From Tetragenococcus halophilus subsp. flandriensis (GTDB lineage Bacteria > Bacillota > Bacilli > Lactobacillales > Enterococcaceae): a DNA stretch of 64,000 bases. A program made the translations under genes and the position numbers. Below, in pieces: positions 28,338 through 37,394 of this stretch. Location of the stretch: the NCBI RefSeq assembly GCF_030161475.1, contig NZ_BSUG01000027.1, positions 62,001-126,000 on the forward strand. Reading direction: 5' to 3'. The notes under the pieces were generated by a model. It saw only the letters and a list, made by a program, of their open reading frames with translations, had not been told where the DNA came from and made no database searches. How positions within the stretch are numbered: the stretch's first letter is position 1; each line of letters begins with the position of its first letter.

Positions 28338-29519
28338 TTACGAATTTTTGTACATATATTCTCTAGTCATTGGTAGGCCGTAACCACTTGTTCCGTTAAC
28401 CAATAGGTATTGCATAACATCAATATTGCCTGCTTCAAATGAAGCTGCACAAGCTTGAAGATATAATGACCACATACGTGAGAACGGTTCGCCATATCGA
28501 TCAACAACCGTGTCAATTTGTTCTAAGTAATTTTGATACCAAATTTCAAGTGTTTTTTGATAATGACGTCTTAATGGTTCAAGATCTGTCAATTGCAAGC
28601 CTGCGTTCATGATATTTGTTAAGTTTTCAGCAACATTTGGAATATATCCACCTGGGAAGATATATTTAGCAAGAAATGGATCGCTACCTACGCCCTCATG
28701 CTGACCAGTAATTCCATGAATCAACGCGCGTCCATTAGGTACAAGTAGTTTTTGCACTTGTTCGAAATACTTCGGAAGATTTTCTTTACCAACGTGTTCA
28801 AACATACCAATAGATGTTGCGTAGTCAAATTTTTCTTCAACTTCGCGGTAATCTTCTAGATAAACATCAACTTGTCCTTCTAAACCTTTTGCTTTGATTT
28901 CTTCTTTTACTTGGTCATATTGCTCTTGACTTAAGGTAATCCCAGTAGCTTTAAGACCAAATTCTTCAGCTGCCATAAAAAGCAATGAACCCCAACCACA
29001 GCCAATGTCAACTAAAGTTTTTCCTGCTTCTGGATTTAATTTTGTTAACACATGACGAATCTTATTTTCTTGCGCTTGTCCTAATGAATCATTTTCATCT
29101 TTGAAGTAAGCACAAGAGTAAGTCATGGAGTCATCTAACCACAGACGGTAGAAATCATTCCCGATATCATAGTGGCTTTGCACGTCTTCTTTGGAATTTT
29201 TTTCTGAGTGAGAAATTTTCGGTAAAAATTTTAAAAATCCACTATTATCTGTTACAAAACTGTTTACACTTCGATAAGCAGAAGCAACGAGTTCTTGTAA
29301 ATCACCCTTCACCTCAATATCGCCGTTCATGTACGCTTCACCTAAAGTTAATGTAGGAAGTGAAGTTAGCTCTTTAATAGGGATCGCCTTTTTTAATTGG
29401 ATCACAGTCTCAGGCGTGCCTTCGCCATAAACTTCGCTTGTTCCATCCCAGTATTCTACCTTTACTGGAATATCAAAAGCATGACCTAAAAGCTTATCAT
29501 ACGTTTTCTTTTCTAACAT
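28338..29519 (-). CDS. cfa: Cyclopropane-fatty-acyl-phospholipid synthase
   Basis: Transfers a methylene group from S-adenosylmethionine to unsaturated membrane lipids, a response to acid and salt stress. The 393-residue protein has the N-terminal lipid-binding domain and a methyltransferase domain with VDIGCGWGSLL near 170. The bicarbonate/active-site region MTYSCAYF lies near 138. ATG at 29519 follows GGTGGAG; a longer upstream start lacks a site. An AT-rich 240-bp region upstream contains a TACAAAA/TTTTGTA dyad. Confidence 0.95.
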   Translation of the reverse strand: MLEKKTYDKLLGHAFDIPVKVEYWDGTSEVYGEGTPETVIQLKKAIPIKELTSLPTLTLGEAYMNGDIEVKGDLQELVASAYRSVNSFVTDNSGFLKFLPKISHSEKNSKEDVQSHYDIGNDFYRLWLDDSMTYSCAYFKDENDSLGQAQENKIRHVLTKLNPEAGKTLVDIGCGWGSLLFMAAEEFGLKATGITLSQEQYDQVKEEIKAKGLEGQVDVYLEDYREVEEKFDYATSIGMFEHVGKENLPKYFEQVQKLLVPNGRALIHGITGQHEGVGSDPFLAKYIFPGGYIPNVAENLTNIMNAGLQLTDLEPLRRHYQKTLEIWYQNYLEQIDTVVDRYGEPFSRMWSLYLQACAASFEAGNIDVMQYLLVNGTSGYGLPMTREYMYKNS

Positions 29520-29760
29520 TAAAAACACTCCACCTTTAAAATTTATATTCTTGTTCTTCAAGTGTATACTTATATATTTTACAAAACTTTTTTATAATTT
29601 TGTAGTGAAAAGATTTGTAAAAAACGATATTTATTATTTTTTGATAATCAGCAAATAAAAGTCATATAAACTAAGCATACAGTAATTAAAAGCAATACTA
29701 CAAATATAACATGATATCTTGTTATCGTAAATGAAACTGTCTTCCAGCAAAACACTCCTT

Positions 29761-29789
29761 TTGACAATCCCTAATAATTCACTTATATT
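29761..29789 (+). promoter_or_regulatory. Consensus promoter upstream of repeat array 2 and abgT
   Basis: TTGACA (29761-29766), 17-base spacer, TATATT (29784-29789). Transcription would start near 29796, run through array 2 and reach the AbgT gene, giving a leader of about 460 nt without a credible coding frame. Confidence 0.7.
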
Positions 29790-29880
29790 CATAGTTAAAT
29801 TAGGTGATTATAATAAACAAATTCCGAGTTTGCAATAAAGAAGTTTAAGTGATTGATTGGCTGCTGTAATAGCTGCATTT

Positions 29881-30190
29881 TTGGCCCTTCTTTTGCTGGG
29901 CTTAGGGACAAAATCAGTATTGTTGTCCCTTTCTTTGCAAAACTTTGGACCAATTACTTTGCTCATGGCCCTTACTTTGCCTGACCTAGGGACAAATGCC
30001 AAATAGTTGGTCCCTACATCGCTTGAGTTTGGTCCAAGAGGCAAAATTTTGGCCCCTTCTTCAGCCGAACTTGGGTCGAGAAATCTTATTTGGCAACCCT
30101 TCTTTGTTGTACTTAGGTCGGGAAACTCCATTTGCTAACCCTTCTTTGCCAGACTTGGGTCGGGGAATCATTTGCTGACCCTTCTTTATC
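29881..30190. repeat. Tandem repeat array 2, eight units of 40-43 bp
   Basis: CCCT marks fall at 29885, 29927, 29969, 30012, 30054, 30097, 30139 and 30179. Each unit reads about TTGGCCCTTCTTTGC then GACTTAGGTC-GGGAA, with TTGTCC/GGACCAA-type complementary halves in several units. It is the same family as array 1 at 4450-4668. The 3' units (CCCTTCTTTG...GACTTGGGTCGGGGAAT) are more alike than the 5' units. It sits in the predicted abgT leader. Confidence 0.88.
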
Positions 30191-30258
30191 TAAAATGTCT
30201 CAAAACTGGAAATTTTATTATCATTTTCCTGTATTCAATCCTCTAAAGGAGTGAAACA

Positions 30259-31791
30259 ATGGCTAATAAACAAAAGAACTTTCGTTTTCTTAATTTCATT
30301 GAACGTGCGGGTAACCGCTTGCCGGATCCCTCTTTTTTATTTATATTTTTAACCCTTTTGACAATTATTGCTTCAGCGATAGCAGCCTATTTTAATCTTT
30401 CGGTAACTTATGAAGGTTTTAATGAAGAAACTGGGACAATAGAAACGATTACAGCTTCCGTCAATAATCTACTTTCAGTCGAAGGTTTCCAATATATGGT
30501 GACAAACATTATTGATAATTTCACTGGATTTTTTCCTTTGGGAACTGTATTCACCGTTATTATTGGTGTGAGCGTAACTGAAGGAACGGGAATGCTTTCT
30601 GTATTGTTAAAGCGAATTGTTTCTAAAACACCCAAAGCACTTATTTCGGGTATGGTTGTGTTTTTAGGAATTCTTTCAAACATCGCTTCTTCGACAGGCT
30701 ATATTGTTTTATTGCCGCTGGGGGCTATCATCTTTTTAGCCAGTAAAAGGCATCCTGTTGCTGGTCTAGCTGCTGCTTATGCTGGCGTCTCTGGCGGCTG
30801 GACTGCTAATTTACTGATTGGATCAAACGATCCCTTATACGCAGGAATCTCTACCCAGGCAGCAAATATTCTAGACCCAAATTACACTGTTCAACCAACC
30901 GGAAATTGGTTTTTTATGATTATATCTACTATTATGATTACGCTAATCGGTACTTATATTACGGATAAAATTGTAGAACCAAAACTATCCGCTTATTCTT
31001 TTACTTCATCAGAAGCTGTAGAAACAATTACCGACGATGAGAGAAGAGGTTTACGATTTGCCGGAATAACATTTTTGATTTATGTCATTCTTATCGCAAT
31101 AACAATCGTCCCAGAAAACGGTATTCTTAGAGATCCAGAAACGGGTAGTTTATTAGAATCGCCCTTTATGGAAGGAATCATCGTATTTATTATGTTGATG
31201 TTTTTACTCCCAGGAATAGCTTATGGAATCGGTCAAGGTTCTATTAAAAATACACATGATGTGGCTAAACTGATGTCTGATGGTATTTCAGGTATCGCAA
31301 ACTTTCTCGTGTTAATTTTTTGGGCAGCGCAATTTACTGCTTTTTTTGAATACTCAAATTTGGGGACGATTCTTTCAGTAAACGGTGCACAATTACTGAT
31401 AAATATTGGGTTGACGGGGTTGCCATTATTACTATTATTTGTCATCGTCGCTGCTTTAATCAATATCATTATGCCTGTTGATACAGCAAAATGGGCGATG
31501 ATGGCGCCTATATTCATTCCAATGTTTTTACAAGTAGGTCTTTCGCCAGAAGTAACACAAATTGCTTATCGAATCGGTGATTCAACCACTAATGTTATTA
31601 CACCATTGATGCCATTTTTCCCAATGATTATTGCTTATTTCCAAAAATATGACAAAAAGGCTGGTATAGGTTCAGTTATTTCAACCATGCTGCCATATTC
31701 TATTGCTTTTCTTATCGGCTGGCTCTTATTACTTAGCGCCTGGTACTTATTTGATTTCCCACTAGGACCCGGAGCACCGATAATATTATAA
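30259..31791 (+). CDS. AbgT family transporter
   Basis: A 510-residue membrane transporter of the AbgT family, members of which import p-aminobenzoyl-glutamate or act as antimetabolite (sulfonamide) exporters. The N-terminus FIERAGNRLPDPSFLFIFL is the family signature, and the re-entrant hairpin regions are seen as NIASSTGYIVLLPLGAIIF and SGGWTANLLIGSNDPLYAG. The PVDTAKWAMMAPIFIPM and GDSTTNVITPLMPFF motifs lie in the second half. AAAGGAG is eight bases upstream. The long repeat-filled leader is unusual. Confidence 0.93.
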   Translation: MANKQKNFRFLNFIERAGNRLPDPSFLFIFLTLLTIIASAIAAYFNLSVTYEGFNEETGTIETITASVNNLLSVEGFQYMVTNIIDNFTGFFPLGTVFTVIIGVSVTEGTGMLSVLLKRIVSKTPKALISGMVVFLGILSNIASSTGYIVLLPLGAIIFLASKRHPVAGLAAAYAGVSGGWTANLLIGSNDPLYAGISTQAANILDPNYTVQPTGNWFFMIISTIMITLIGTYITDKIVEPKLSAYSFTSSEAVETITDDERRGLRFAGITFLIYVILIAITIVPENGILRDPETGSLLESPFMEGIIVFIMLMFLLPGIAYGIGQGSIKNTHDVAKLMSDGISGIANFLVLIFWAAQFTAFFEYSNLGTILSVNGAQLLINIGLTGLPLLLLFVIVAALINIIMPVDTAKWAMMAPIFIPMFLQVGLSPEVTQIAYRIGDSTTNVITPLMPFFPMIIAYFQKYDKKAGIGSVISTMLPYSIAFLIGWLLLLSAWYLFDFPLGPGAPIIL

Positions 31792-31803
31792 AAAATCCCT
31801 AAA

Positions 31804-31836
31804 AAAAGAGGCTGACATCTGCTATCAGCCTCTTTT
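31804..31836. terminator. Bidirectional terminator
   Basis: AAAAGAGGCTGA and TCAGCCTCTTTT arms between the convergent abgT and baeRF6 genes. Confidence 0.9.
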
Positions 31837-31867
31837 ACTTATTTTGTTTTACAAAAGTTCAATTAAA

Positions 31868-33013
31868 TCAGTAACGTAGTCTCGCACTCAACTTTACATT
31901 ATCAGGCATTTGATCTTCTGGTAAAATATATACCTTGCCGTCAGTGTTGAACACGAAGTTGACTAATTGATAAAGAAAATCCGTGCGATCATTGTCTTGA
32001 TAAGTGCCATTACCATCAATAGATCCTGTTGGTACGTACCCTTCTTCAACAATCAATTCTTCAATTTGTCCTTGCATTCCACTTAAAGCTAAATCTTGGG
32101 CAATATCGTCAATACGATATTCTGGTGTTGTTTCAGTAAAACGTTGAATTAATTCATCTTCTTGTTTTTGAACGATCTCTTCTTCTTTTTCTTTAACTCT
32201 TTCTTCAATTTGATCATCATGAAGTTGTGAAGCAGACTCATCGATACTTTCATCTAACAAGTAATCATTTTCTGAAATTTCGTAAAAGAGATCTTGATTC
32301 TCTTTGGTGCCAAATAAAATCAATGGGAAAGCCGTTTTCCTTGAATAGTTCCGATCAATATAATGATCCACCGCACTAAAATAATGTTTAAGATCATATT
32401 GTTTTTCAAAGATACTATCATTGTGCTCGGAACGAAACTCTCCTGTACCCGCATTAGAAGTGTCTTGAGAACCAAATTCAAGACTTGTATCTGTAGCATC
32501 AGCACCTAAGCTTTCATTTTGTGTAGCAGTAGTATCTTCATCATTTTCTTTTAGATCAATTTCAAATAACTGACCACCACTTTTTTCAAGAAGACGGACG
32601 CCTTCCTGGTTTAAAAGCAATACATGATAATTTCTAGTATATTGATAATTTTTGACCAAAGGAATAATATTTGGTCGATGATCATAAGTTACCCCATTGA
32701 TAGGTGCCACATCAACATGATAATAATAAGCATTATCAGTCGTGATATATAAAATTAAGCCACCATCTGAATCCACTAATTCATCTTCGTATTCACGAGT
32801 CGCTTCCACTTGGTCAATTAATGTTAAGGATTCATCACGATCAAATACATCTGATTCCTTAAGATTTTTAGAAGCTTCGTCCAAAAGGTTTCTTAATTGA
32901 ATGGTGTCTTTATCAGAAGTAACGTCTGTTACGTGTAGCGGCATAGTCAAAGTAATGACTGCCTTGTCGTCAAAGTTTAATGTTGCATTTGGAAAAGTAA
33001 CTAATTTTTGCAT
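31868..33013 (-). CDS. baeRF6 domain protein (release-factor-like fold)
   Basis: A 381-residue acidic cytoplasmic protein with the pattern of the bacterial archaeo-eukaryotic release factor family 6: an N-terminal VTLTMPLHV-type strand region, a central GGLILYITTDNAYYYHVD and VLLLNQEGVRLLEKSGGQLFEID, and a C-terminal segment with LILFGTKENQDLF and long charged helices. Its role is thought to be ribosome or stress linked but is unproven. The ATG at 33013 is chosen because an AAGAAGG lies upstream, although its 12-base spacing is long. Confidence 0.7.
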   Translation of the reverse strand: MQKLVTFPNATLNFDDKAVITLTMPLHVTDVTSDKDTIQLRNLLDEASKNLKESDVFDRDESLTLIDQVEATREYEDELVDSDGGLILYITTDNAYYYHVDVAPINGVTYDHRPNIIPLVKNYQYTRNYHVLLLNQEGVRLLEKSGGQLFEIDLKENDEDTTATQNESLGADATDTSLEFGSQDTSNAGTGEFRSEHNDSIFEKQYDLKHYFSAVDHYIDRNYSRKTAFPLILFGTKENQDLFYEISENDYLLDESIDESASQLHDDQIEERVKEKEEEIVQKQEDELIQRFTETTPEYRIDDIAQDLALSGMQGQIEELIVEEGYVPTGSIDGNGTYQDNDRTDFLYQLVNFVFNTDGKVYILPEDQMPDNVKLSARLRY

Positions 33014-33210
33014 ATTAATAGTTTGCCTTCTTTCCGCGCAATATTTATTATAAAAAAACGCTGGTTTCAATATAATATCTCAGTTTAAATTTGTAAAATA
33101 AAAACCATTGAGTTAAACAAGAAAGCAAACAACACTTTATCTACCAGACACTTGGCACTTTTAAATAACTAAGAAGATAATAAATAATAATCGATATAAT
33201 AACATATGAT

Positions 33211-33846
33211 TTAAGTAATAATGCGCGTCTCATAACCTGCTTTTACTAGTGCTTTTTTAGTTTTCTCCCCTATTTTTTCACTGATTTGGACCGTAATTTC
33301 AATCCGATTTTCAATGCGATTTACAAAAATATGTGAGATACTAATATTTTCACTTGCTAAAACAAAAGTGATGTTATCTAAAACGCCCACCTTATCTTCA
33401 TCGATTTCAATGACTAAACGATCTCCCTTACTTTGATAACCTGAAAGTTCAATCAGGGCTCGAAAAATATCTTTATAAGTGATGATACCCTCTACTTTTT
33501 TATTCTCATCAATAATTGGTAGAACAGTAATATTGTTATCAACCATTAATAGCGCTGCTTCTTCAATCTGCAGCTCTTTTGAAGCTGTCTGTGCATCTTT
33601 TTCCATAATGTCTTCAACAATTGTTTTATCTAATAAATAATTTAATTCATAAATACTCAAACTGGTCGCCGCAGAAGAGGTCTTATTTTTAATCAGTTCT
33701 TCTGTTATCAGACCAACAAATGAATCATTTTTAATAACTGGCAGACTGTGAAAGTCATGTTTTTCCATCAAATCAACAGCTTCAGTCACTCTAGTATCGG
33801 GTTTGATCGTTATAACATCTGGTGTCATATAATGTTTAATATTCAA
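33211..33846 (-). CDS. CBS-pair/ACT domain protein (AcuB-like)
   Basis: A 211-residue protein with two CBS domains (MNIKHYMTPDVITIKPDTRVTEA at 1-55 and MEKDAQTASKELQIEEAALLM at about 80-135) and a C-terminal ACT-like domain from about 140. CBS pairs bind adenine nucleotides and ACT domains bind amino acids, so it may sense energy and branched-chain amino acid levels. It starts 4 bp after livF stops, making it the last gene of the liv operon, as in several other Firmicutes. Function not proven. Confidence 0.85.
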   Translation of the reverse strand: MNIKHYMTPDVITIKPDTRVTEAVDLMEKHDFHSLPVIKNDSFVGLITEELIKNKTSSAATSLSIYELNYLLDKTIVEDIMEKDAQTASKELQIEEAALLMVDNNITVLPIIDENKKVEGIITYKDIFRALIELSGYQSKGDRLVIEIDEDKVGVLDNITFVLASENISISHIFVNRIENRIEITVQISEKIGEKTKKALVKAGYETRIIT

Positions 33847-33850
33847 AAAA

Positions 33851-34555
33851 TTACCCTCCTAAATAAGCTTTTTGAACTTCATCGCTTTCCAATAGCTTTT
33901 CTCCTGCTCCTGAAGTAACAATTTTTCCTGTCTCCAGCACATAACCACGGTTTGAAATTTCCAAAGCAACCTTAGCGTTTTGCTCAACTAACAAAATTGT
34001 AGTGCCATTTTGATTGATATCTTCGATAATGCTAAAAATCTCGCGAATAAATAATGGCGCAAGTCCCATAGAAGGTTCATCAAGAAGTAGTAACTTGGGT
34101 TGCGATACTAATGCTCTTCCCATTGCTAGCATTTGCTGCTCACCACCAGATAAAGTAGCCGCATCTTGCCCGACACGTTCTTCTAACACAGGAAAACGTT
34201 CAAACACCATTGCCATATCTTTTTTAACGCCTTCTTTATCTTTGCGTAAAAATGCACCCATTTCTAAATTCTCTTTTACCGTCAAGCCACTAAAAACATG
34301 TCTTCCTTCAGGAACATGGGAAATGCCACTTTTTACTATTTTTTTCGGTGCAATACTTCGAATGTTTTTTTGCTTAAAATAAATCGACCCATTTGAAGGT
34401 TTATTTAGTCCTGAGATAGTTTGCAAAATCGTGGTTTTTCCTGCGCCATTGGCACCGATCAAGGAAACGATTTCGCCTTCCTTAACTTCAAAACTAACAT
34501 CTCTAATAGCTTCGATTACACCATAATGTACAGTTAAATTATTCACCTCTAACAT
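33851..34555 (-). CDS. livF: Branched-chain amino acid ABC transporter ATPase LivF
   Basis: One of two ATPases of the LIV importer. 234 residues from the ATG at 34555, which directly follows the livG stop; its ribosome site AGGGGGTG lies inside livG. Walker A is GANGAGKT near residue 36, the ABC signature LSGGEQQ near 136 and Walker B LLLLDEPS near 156. Coupling to livG suggests equal synthesis of the two ATPases. Confidence 0.95.
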   Translation of the reverse strand: MLEVNNLTVHYGVIEAIRDVSFEVKEGEIVSLIGANGAGKTTILQTISGLNKPSNGSIYFKQKNIRSIAPKKIVKSGISHVPEGRHVFSGLTVKENLEMGAFLRKDKEGVKKDMAMVFERFPVLEERVGQDAATLSGGEQQMLAMGRALVSQPKLLLLDEPSMGLAPLFIREIFSIIEDINQNGTTILLVEQNAKVALEISNRGYVLETGKIVTSGAGEKLLESDEVQKAYLGG

Positions 34556-34556
34556 A

Positions 34557-35330
34557 CTACACACCCCCTAGATAAGCATTCACGACTTTATCGTTTTGAC
34601 GAATTTCTTGGGGTGTTCCCTGTGCGATCACTTTGCCATATTCTAAAACATAAATTCTTTGGCAGACTTGCATCACAACAGACATATCATGTTCAATCAA
34701 CACAATCGTTAAATTAAAATCTCTTTGAATCTGGTAAATCAACTTAGTTAATCTGTCACTTTCAATAGGATTCATCCCAGCCGCTGGTTCGTCTAAAAAC
34801 AAAATACTAGGTTCAGTAGCAAGTGCTCTTACAATTTCCAACCTTCTTTGATTTCCATAAGATAGATTTTTTGCTTTTTCATTAGCAATATTTTCTAGAC
34901 CAAAAATTTTTAATAATTCCCTAGCTTTTTCTATCATTTGTTCTTCGGCTTGATAAAATTTTGGCATGCGTAAGAAGGTCGAAATAAATCCCGCTGAATA
35001 TTTATTATGCATTCCTACAGTCACATTTTCTAATACACTCATGTCTTTTAATAAACGTATATTTTGAAACGTACGAGCAATACCAAGAGAGGCAATATCG
35101 CTTGTTCTCTTGCCGCCAATGGTAATCACTTTATTATTTTTTTCAAAATTAATACTGCCTTTACTTGGTTTATAAACACCCGTTAACAAGTTGAAAAGCG
35201 TCGTTTTTCCTGCGCCGTTAGGTCCAATCAAGCCGACAAGTTCATTTCTAGCAAACGTTAAATCAACATTTTGAATAGCTGTTAAACCGCCAAAATTTTT
35301 GCTTAAATTTTTTACTTCTAGTAATGCCAC
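34557..35330 (-). CDS. livG: Branched-chain amino acid ABC transporter ATPase LivG
   Basis: Second ATPase of the LIV importer, 257 residues. Walker A is GPNGAGKT near 37, signature LSYGNQRRLEIV near 151 and Walker B ILFLDEPAAGMNP near 171. It carries the insertion between Walker A and signature and the C-terminal YLGGV tail typical of LivG. It starts 2 bp after the livM stop region and is cotranscribed. Confidence 0.95.
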   Translation of the reverse strand: MALLEVKNLSKNFGGLTAIQNVDLTFARNELVGLIGPNGAGKTTLFNLLTGVYKPSKGSINFEKNNKVITIGGKRTSDIASLGIARTFQNIRLLKDMSVLENVTVGMHNKYSAGFISTFLRMPKFYQAEEQMIEKARELLKIFGLENIANEKAKNLSYGNQRRLEIVRALATEPSILFLDEPAAGMNPIESDRLTKLIYQIQRDFNLTIVLIEHDMSVVMQVCQRIYVLEYGKVIAQGTPQEIRQNDKVVNAYLGGV

Positions 35331-35332
35331 AA

Positions 35333-36310
35333 TTACCCTTCTTTCCCCTCTGATATTGGATTTGCCTTTTTCTTAAAAATCCTAGCTAGACTGATTTCTC
35401 TTGTACCAAATAATCCAGTTGGTTTAAAAATCATAATCAAAATCAATACCAATGAATAAATAATGACACGCAAAGCGCCAAATTGCTGTAAATACATATT
35501 TAAAATACCTAAAGCAGTAGCAGCTACGACGCTTCCTGTTAAGCTACCAATTCCGCCAAATACAACCATAATCAAAATATCAATCGACTTATTAAAGGTA
35601 AATTGACTTGGATTGATTATTCCAAAATAAGAGGCATGAATGGAACCTGCAATCGCAGCGGTCACTGCACCGATAACAAAAGCGATCAGTTTATAATAAA
35701 AAGTATTTACGCCAATCGATTCTGCGGCCATTTCATCTTCACGAATAGCAATCGTCGCACGACCAATACTGCTTCGGGTGTAATTTGCAATCAAAATAAT
35801 ACAAATAGCCATTAAGGCAAAAGCCATTTGCCAATCCGCAAAAAAAGGAATACCACTTAAACCTGCTGCGCCATTTGTAAAGTCTGTCATATTAAGAATA
35901 AGTATGCGAATAATTTCAGAAAAACCTAATGTGGCAATAGCTAAATAATCCCCTTTTAAACGCAAAGTCGGTATACCTACAATTAAAGCAACCACTCCCG
36001 CGAATAAGATACCAAAGATTAAACTTATTAAAAAGGCACCCATACTTTGGTTTTCTGTGGTTAATATCCCTGTAGCATATGCTCCAATAGCCATAAATCC
36101 TGCATGACCTAAGGATAACTGTCCAGAATAGCCTACGATCAAATTCAGCCCGACAGCTAAGATAATATTTATCAATACATTGACTAATGTGATCTCATAG
36201 TAAGGATCGATAATACCAAAAAAGACAAGTGAATCGATCGCAAAAAATCCTAACAAAGTGATAATCAGCCAAATAATGCTTAATTTGTTAAATATTTTCA
36301 TCCGATCCAC
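35333..36310 (-). CDS. livM: Branched-chain amino acid ABC transporter permease LivM
   Basis: Permease of the LIV importer, 325 residues with about ten membrane helices. The family motif GYSGQLSLGHAGFMAIGAYATG lies near residue 60 (shown by its SLGHAGFMAIGAY core), and GDYLAIATLGFSEIIRI is the cytoplasmic coupling region near 120. Its first codon is adjacent to the end of livH. Length and order H-M-G-F are standard. Confidence 0.95.
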   Translation of the reverse strand: MDRMKIFNKLSIIWLIITLLGFFAIDSLVFFGIIDPYYEITLVNVLINIILAVGLNLIVGYSGQLSLGHAGFMAIGAYATGILTTENQSMGAFLISLIFGILFAGVVALIVGIPTLRLKGDYLAIATLGFSEIIRILILNMTDFTNGAAGLSGIPFFADWQMAFALMAICIILIANYTRSSIGRATIAIREDEMAAESIGVNTFYYKLIAFVIGAVTAAIAGSIHASYFGIINPSQFTFNKSIDILIMVVFGGIGSLTGSVVAATALGILNMYLQQFGALRVIIYSLVLILIMIFKPTGLFGTREISLARIFKKKANPISEGKEG

Positions 36311-37189
36311 CTACACTTTCTCTTTATTTGATTTACCGAAAAGACCAGATGGACGAATAAGTAAGATTAAAATCAAAATAAAATAAACAACAGCATCACG
36401 TATCATAGAGTTGCCATAAGCAGAAATCATGACTTCAACCGTGCCAATAAGCAGACCTCCGACCATCGCACCAGGAATCACACCGATCCCGCCAAAAACA
36501 GCAGCAACAAAGGCTTTTAATCCTGGAGCTGTACCCATCATTGGATTGATGGTGTTATAATACATCCCAACTAGTAAACCACCAGCACCTGCCAGCGCAG
36601 ATCCTAATAAGAAGGTAAAACTAATAATGGTGTTAGGATTAATCCCCATTAATTCAGCCGCTTTTGAATCGATACTTACTGCACGCATCGCTTTACCCAT
36701 TTTGGTTTTTTGTACAATAAACTGCAGTAAAACCATAAGTACAAGAGAAGTCCCCAACAGCAAAATCTCCATCTGACCAATACTTACGCTACCAATCGTA
36801 TATTGCTTATTTTGAATGATTTGAGGAAAAGATTTTGCTTCAGGTCCTACCACATAAATCATAATATTTTGTAATAAATAAGACACCGCAATAGCTGTAA
36901 TCAAGGCGGTAATACGCGGTGAATTTCTTAAGGGTTTATAAGCAACTTTTTCAATAATGACGCCTAAAATAGCTGTAACCAACATTGTTAGCGCTAGTGT
37001 CACAAAGATATTCAATTCTAAATTCAAGAACATAAAATAACTTACAAATGCCCCAATCATATAAATATCCCCATGAGCAAAATTAATTAATTTGATAATC
37101 CCATAAACCATGGTATATCCTAGTGCAATCAAAGCATAAACGCTTCCTACAGAAAGGCCATTAATTAACTGTTGAATAAAAGCCTCCAT
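36311..37189 (-). CDS. livH: Branched-chain amino acid ABC transporter permease LivH
   Basis: Permease partner of LivM, 292 residues, about eight membrane helices. It begins QQLINGLSVGSVYALIALGYTMVYG and carries NFAHGDIYMIGAF near 38 and the coupling motif MRAVSIDSKAAELMGIN near 182. It lies 205 bp after livJ. That gap holds a perfect 12-bp inverted repeat which may set the ratio of binding protein to permease mRNA. Confidence 0.95.
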   Translation of the reverse strand: MEAFIQQLINGLSVGSVYALIALGYTMVYGIIKLINFAHGDIYMIGAFVSYFMFLNLELNIFVTLALTMLVTAILGVIIEKVAYKPLRNSPRITALITAIAVSYLLQNIMIYVVGPEAKSFPQIIQNKQYTIGSVSIGQMEILLLGTSLVLMVLLQFIVQKTKMGKAMRAVSIDSKAAELMGINPNTIISFTFLLGSALAGAGGLLVGMYYNTINPMMGTAPGLKAFVAAVFGGIGVIPGAMVGGLLIGTVEVMISAYGNSMIRDAVVYFILILILLIRPSGLFGKSNKEKV

Positions 37190-37248
37190 TTTTTTGACTC
37201 TCCTTCCAAGGTTTCGATTTTCTTTATATTTTTTACCTTTTTAAAGGA

Positions 37249-37326
37249 GTTTTGTCACAAGCTAAAAAACAGATTATTTAGAACTTTCAATAAATTTTTC
37301 ATATTTTTTAACAATTGTGACAAAAC
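37249..37326. repeat. 12-bp inverted repeat in the livJ-livH spacer
   Basis: GTTTTGTCACAA (37249-37260) and TTGTGACAAAAC (37315-37326) are exact complements 54 bp apart. There is no T run, so it is not a plain terminator; an mRNA-stabilising stem or an operator pair is possible. Confidence 0.65.
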
Positions 37327-37394
37327 ATAGTATTAAAAAGTATCATAAAAGTTAGGAATCATCACTATGTTATGATATCTGCAAAATATTACCC

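Noticed and set aside
29808-30131. Open frame of 107 codons on the minus strand over array 2
   Set aside because: Repeat artefact with unit-by-unit similarity and no ribosome site.
29881-30190. CRISPR array
   Set aside because: The units are degenerate along their whole length with no unique spacers between conserved repeats, and there are no cas genes nearby.
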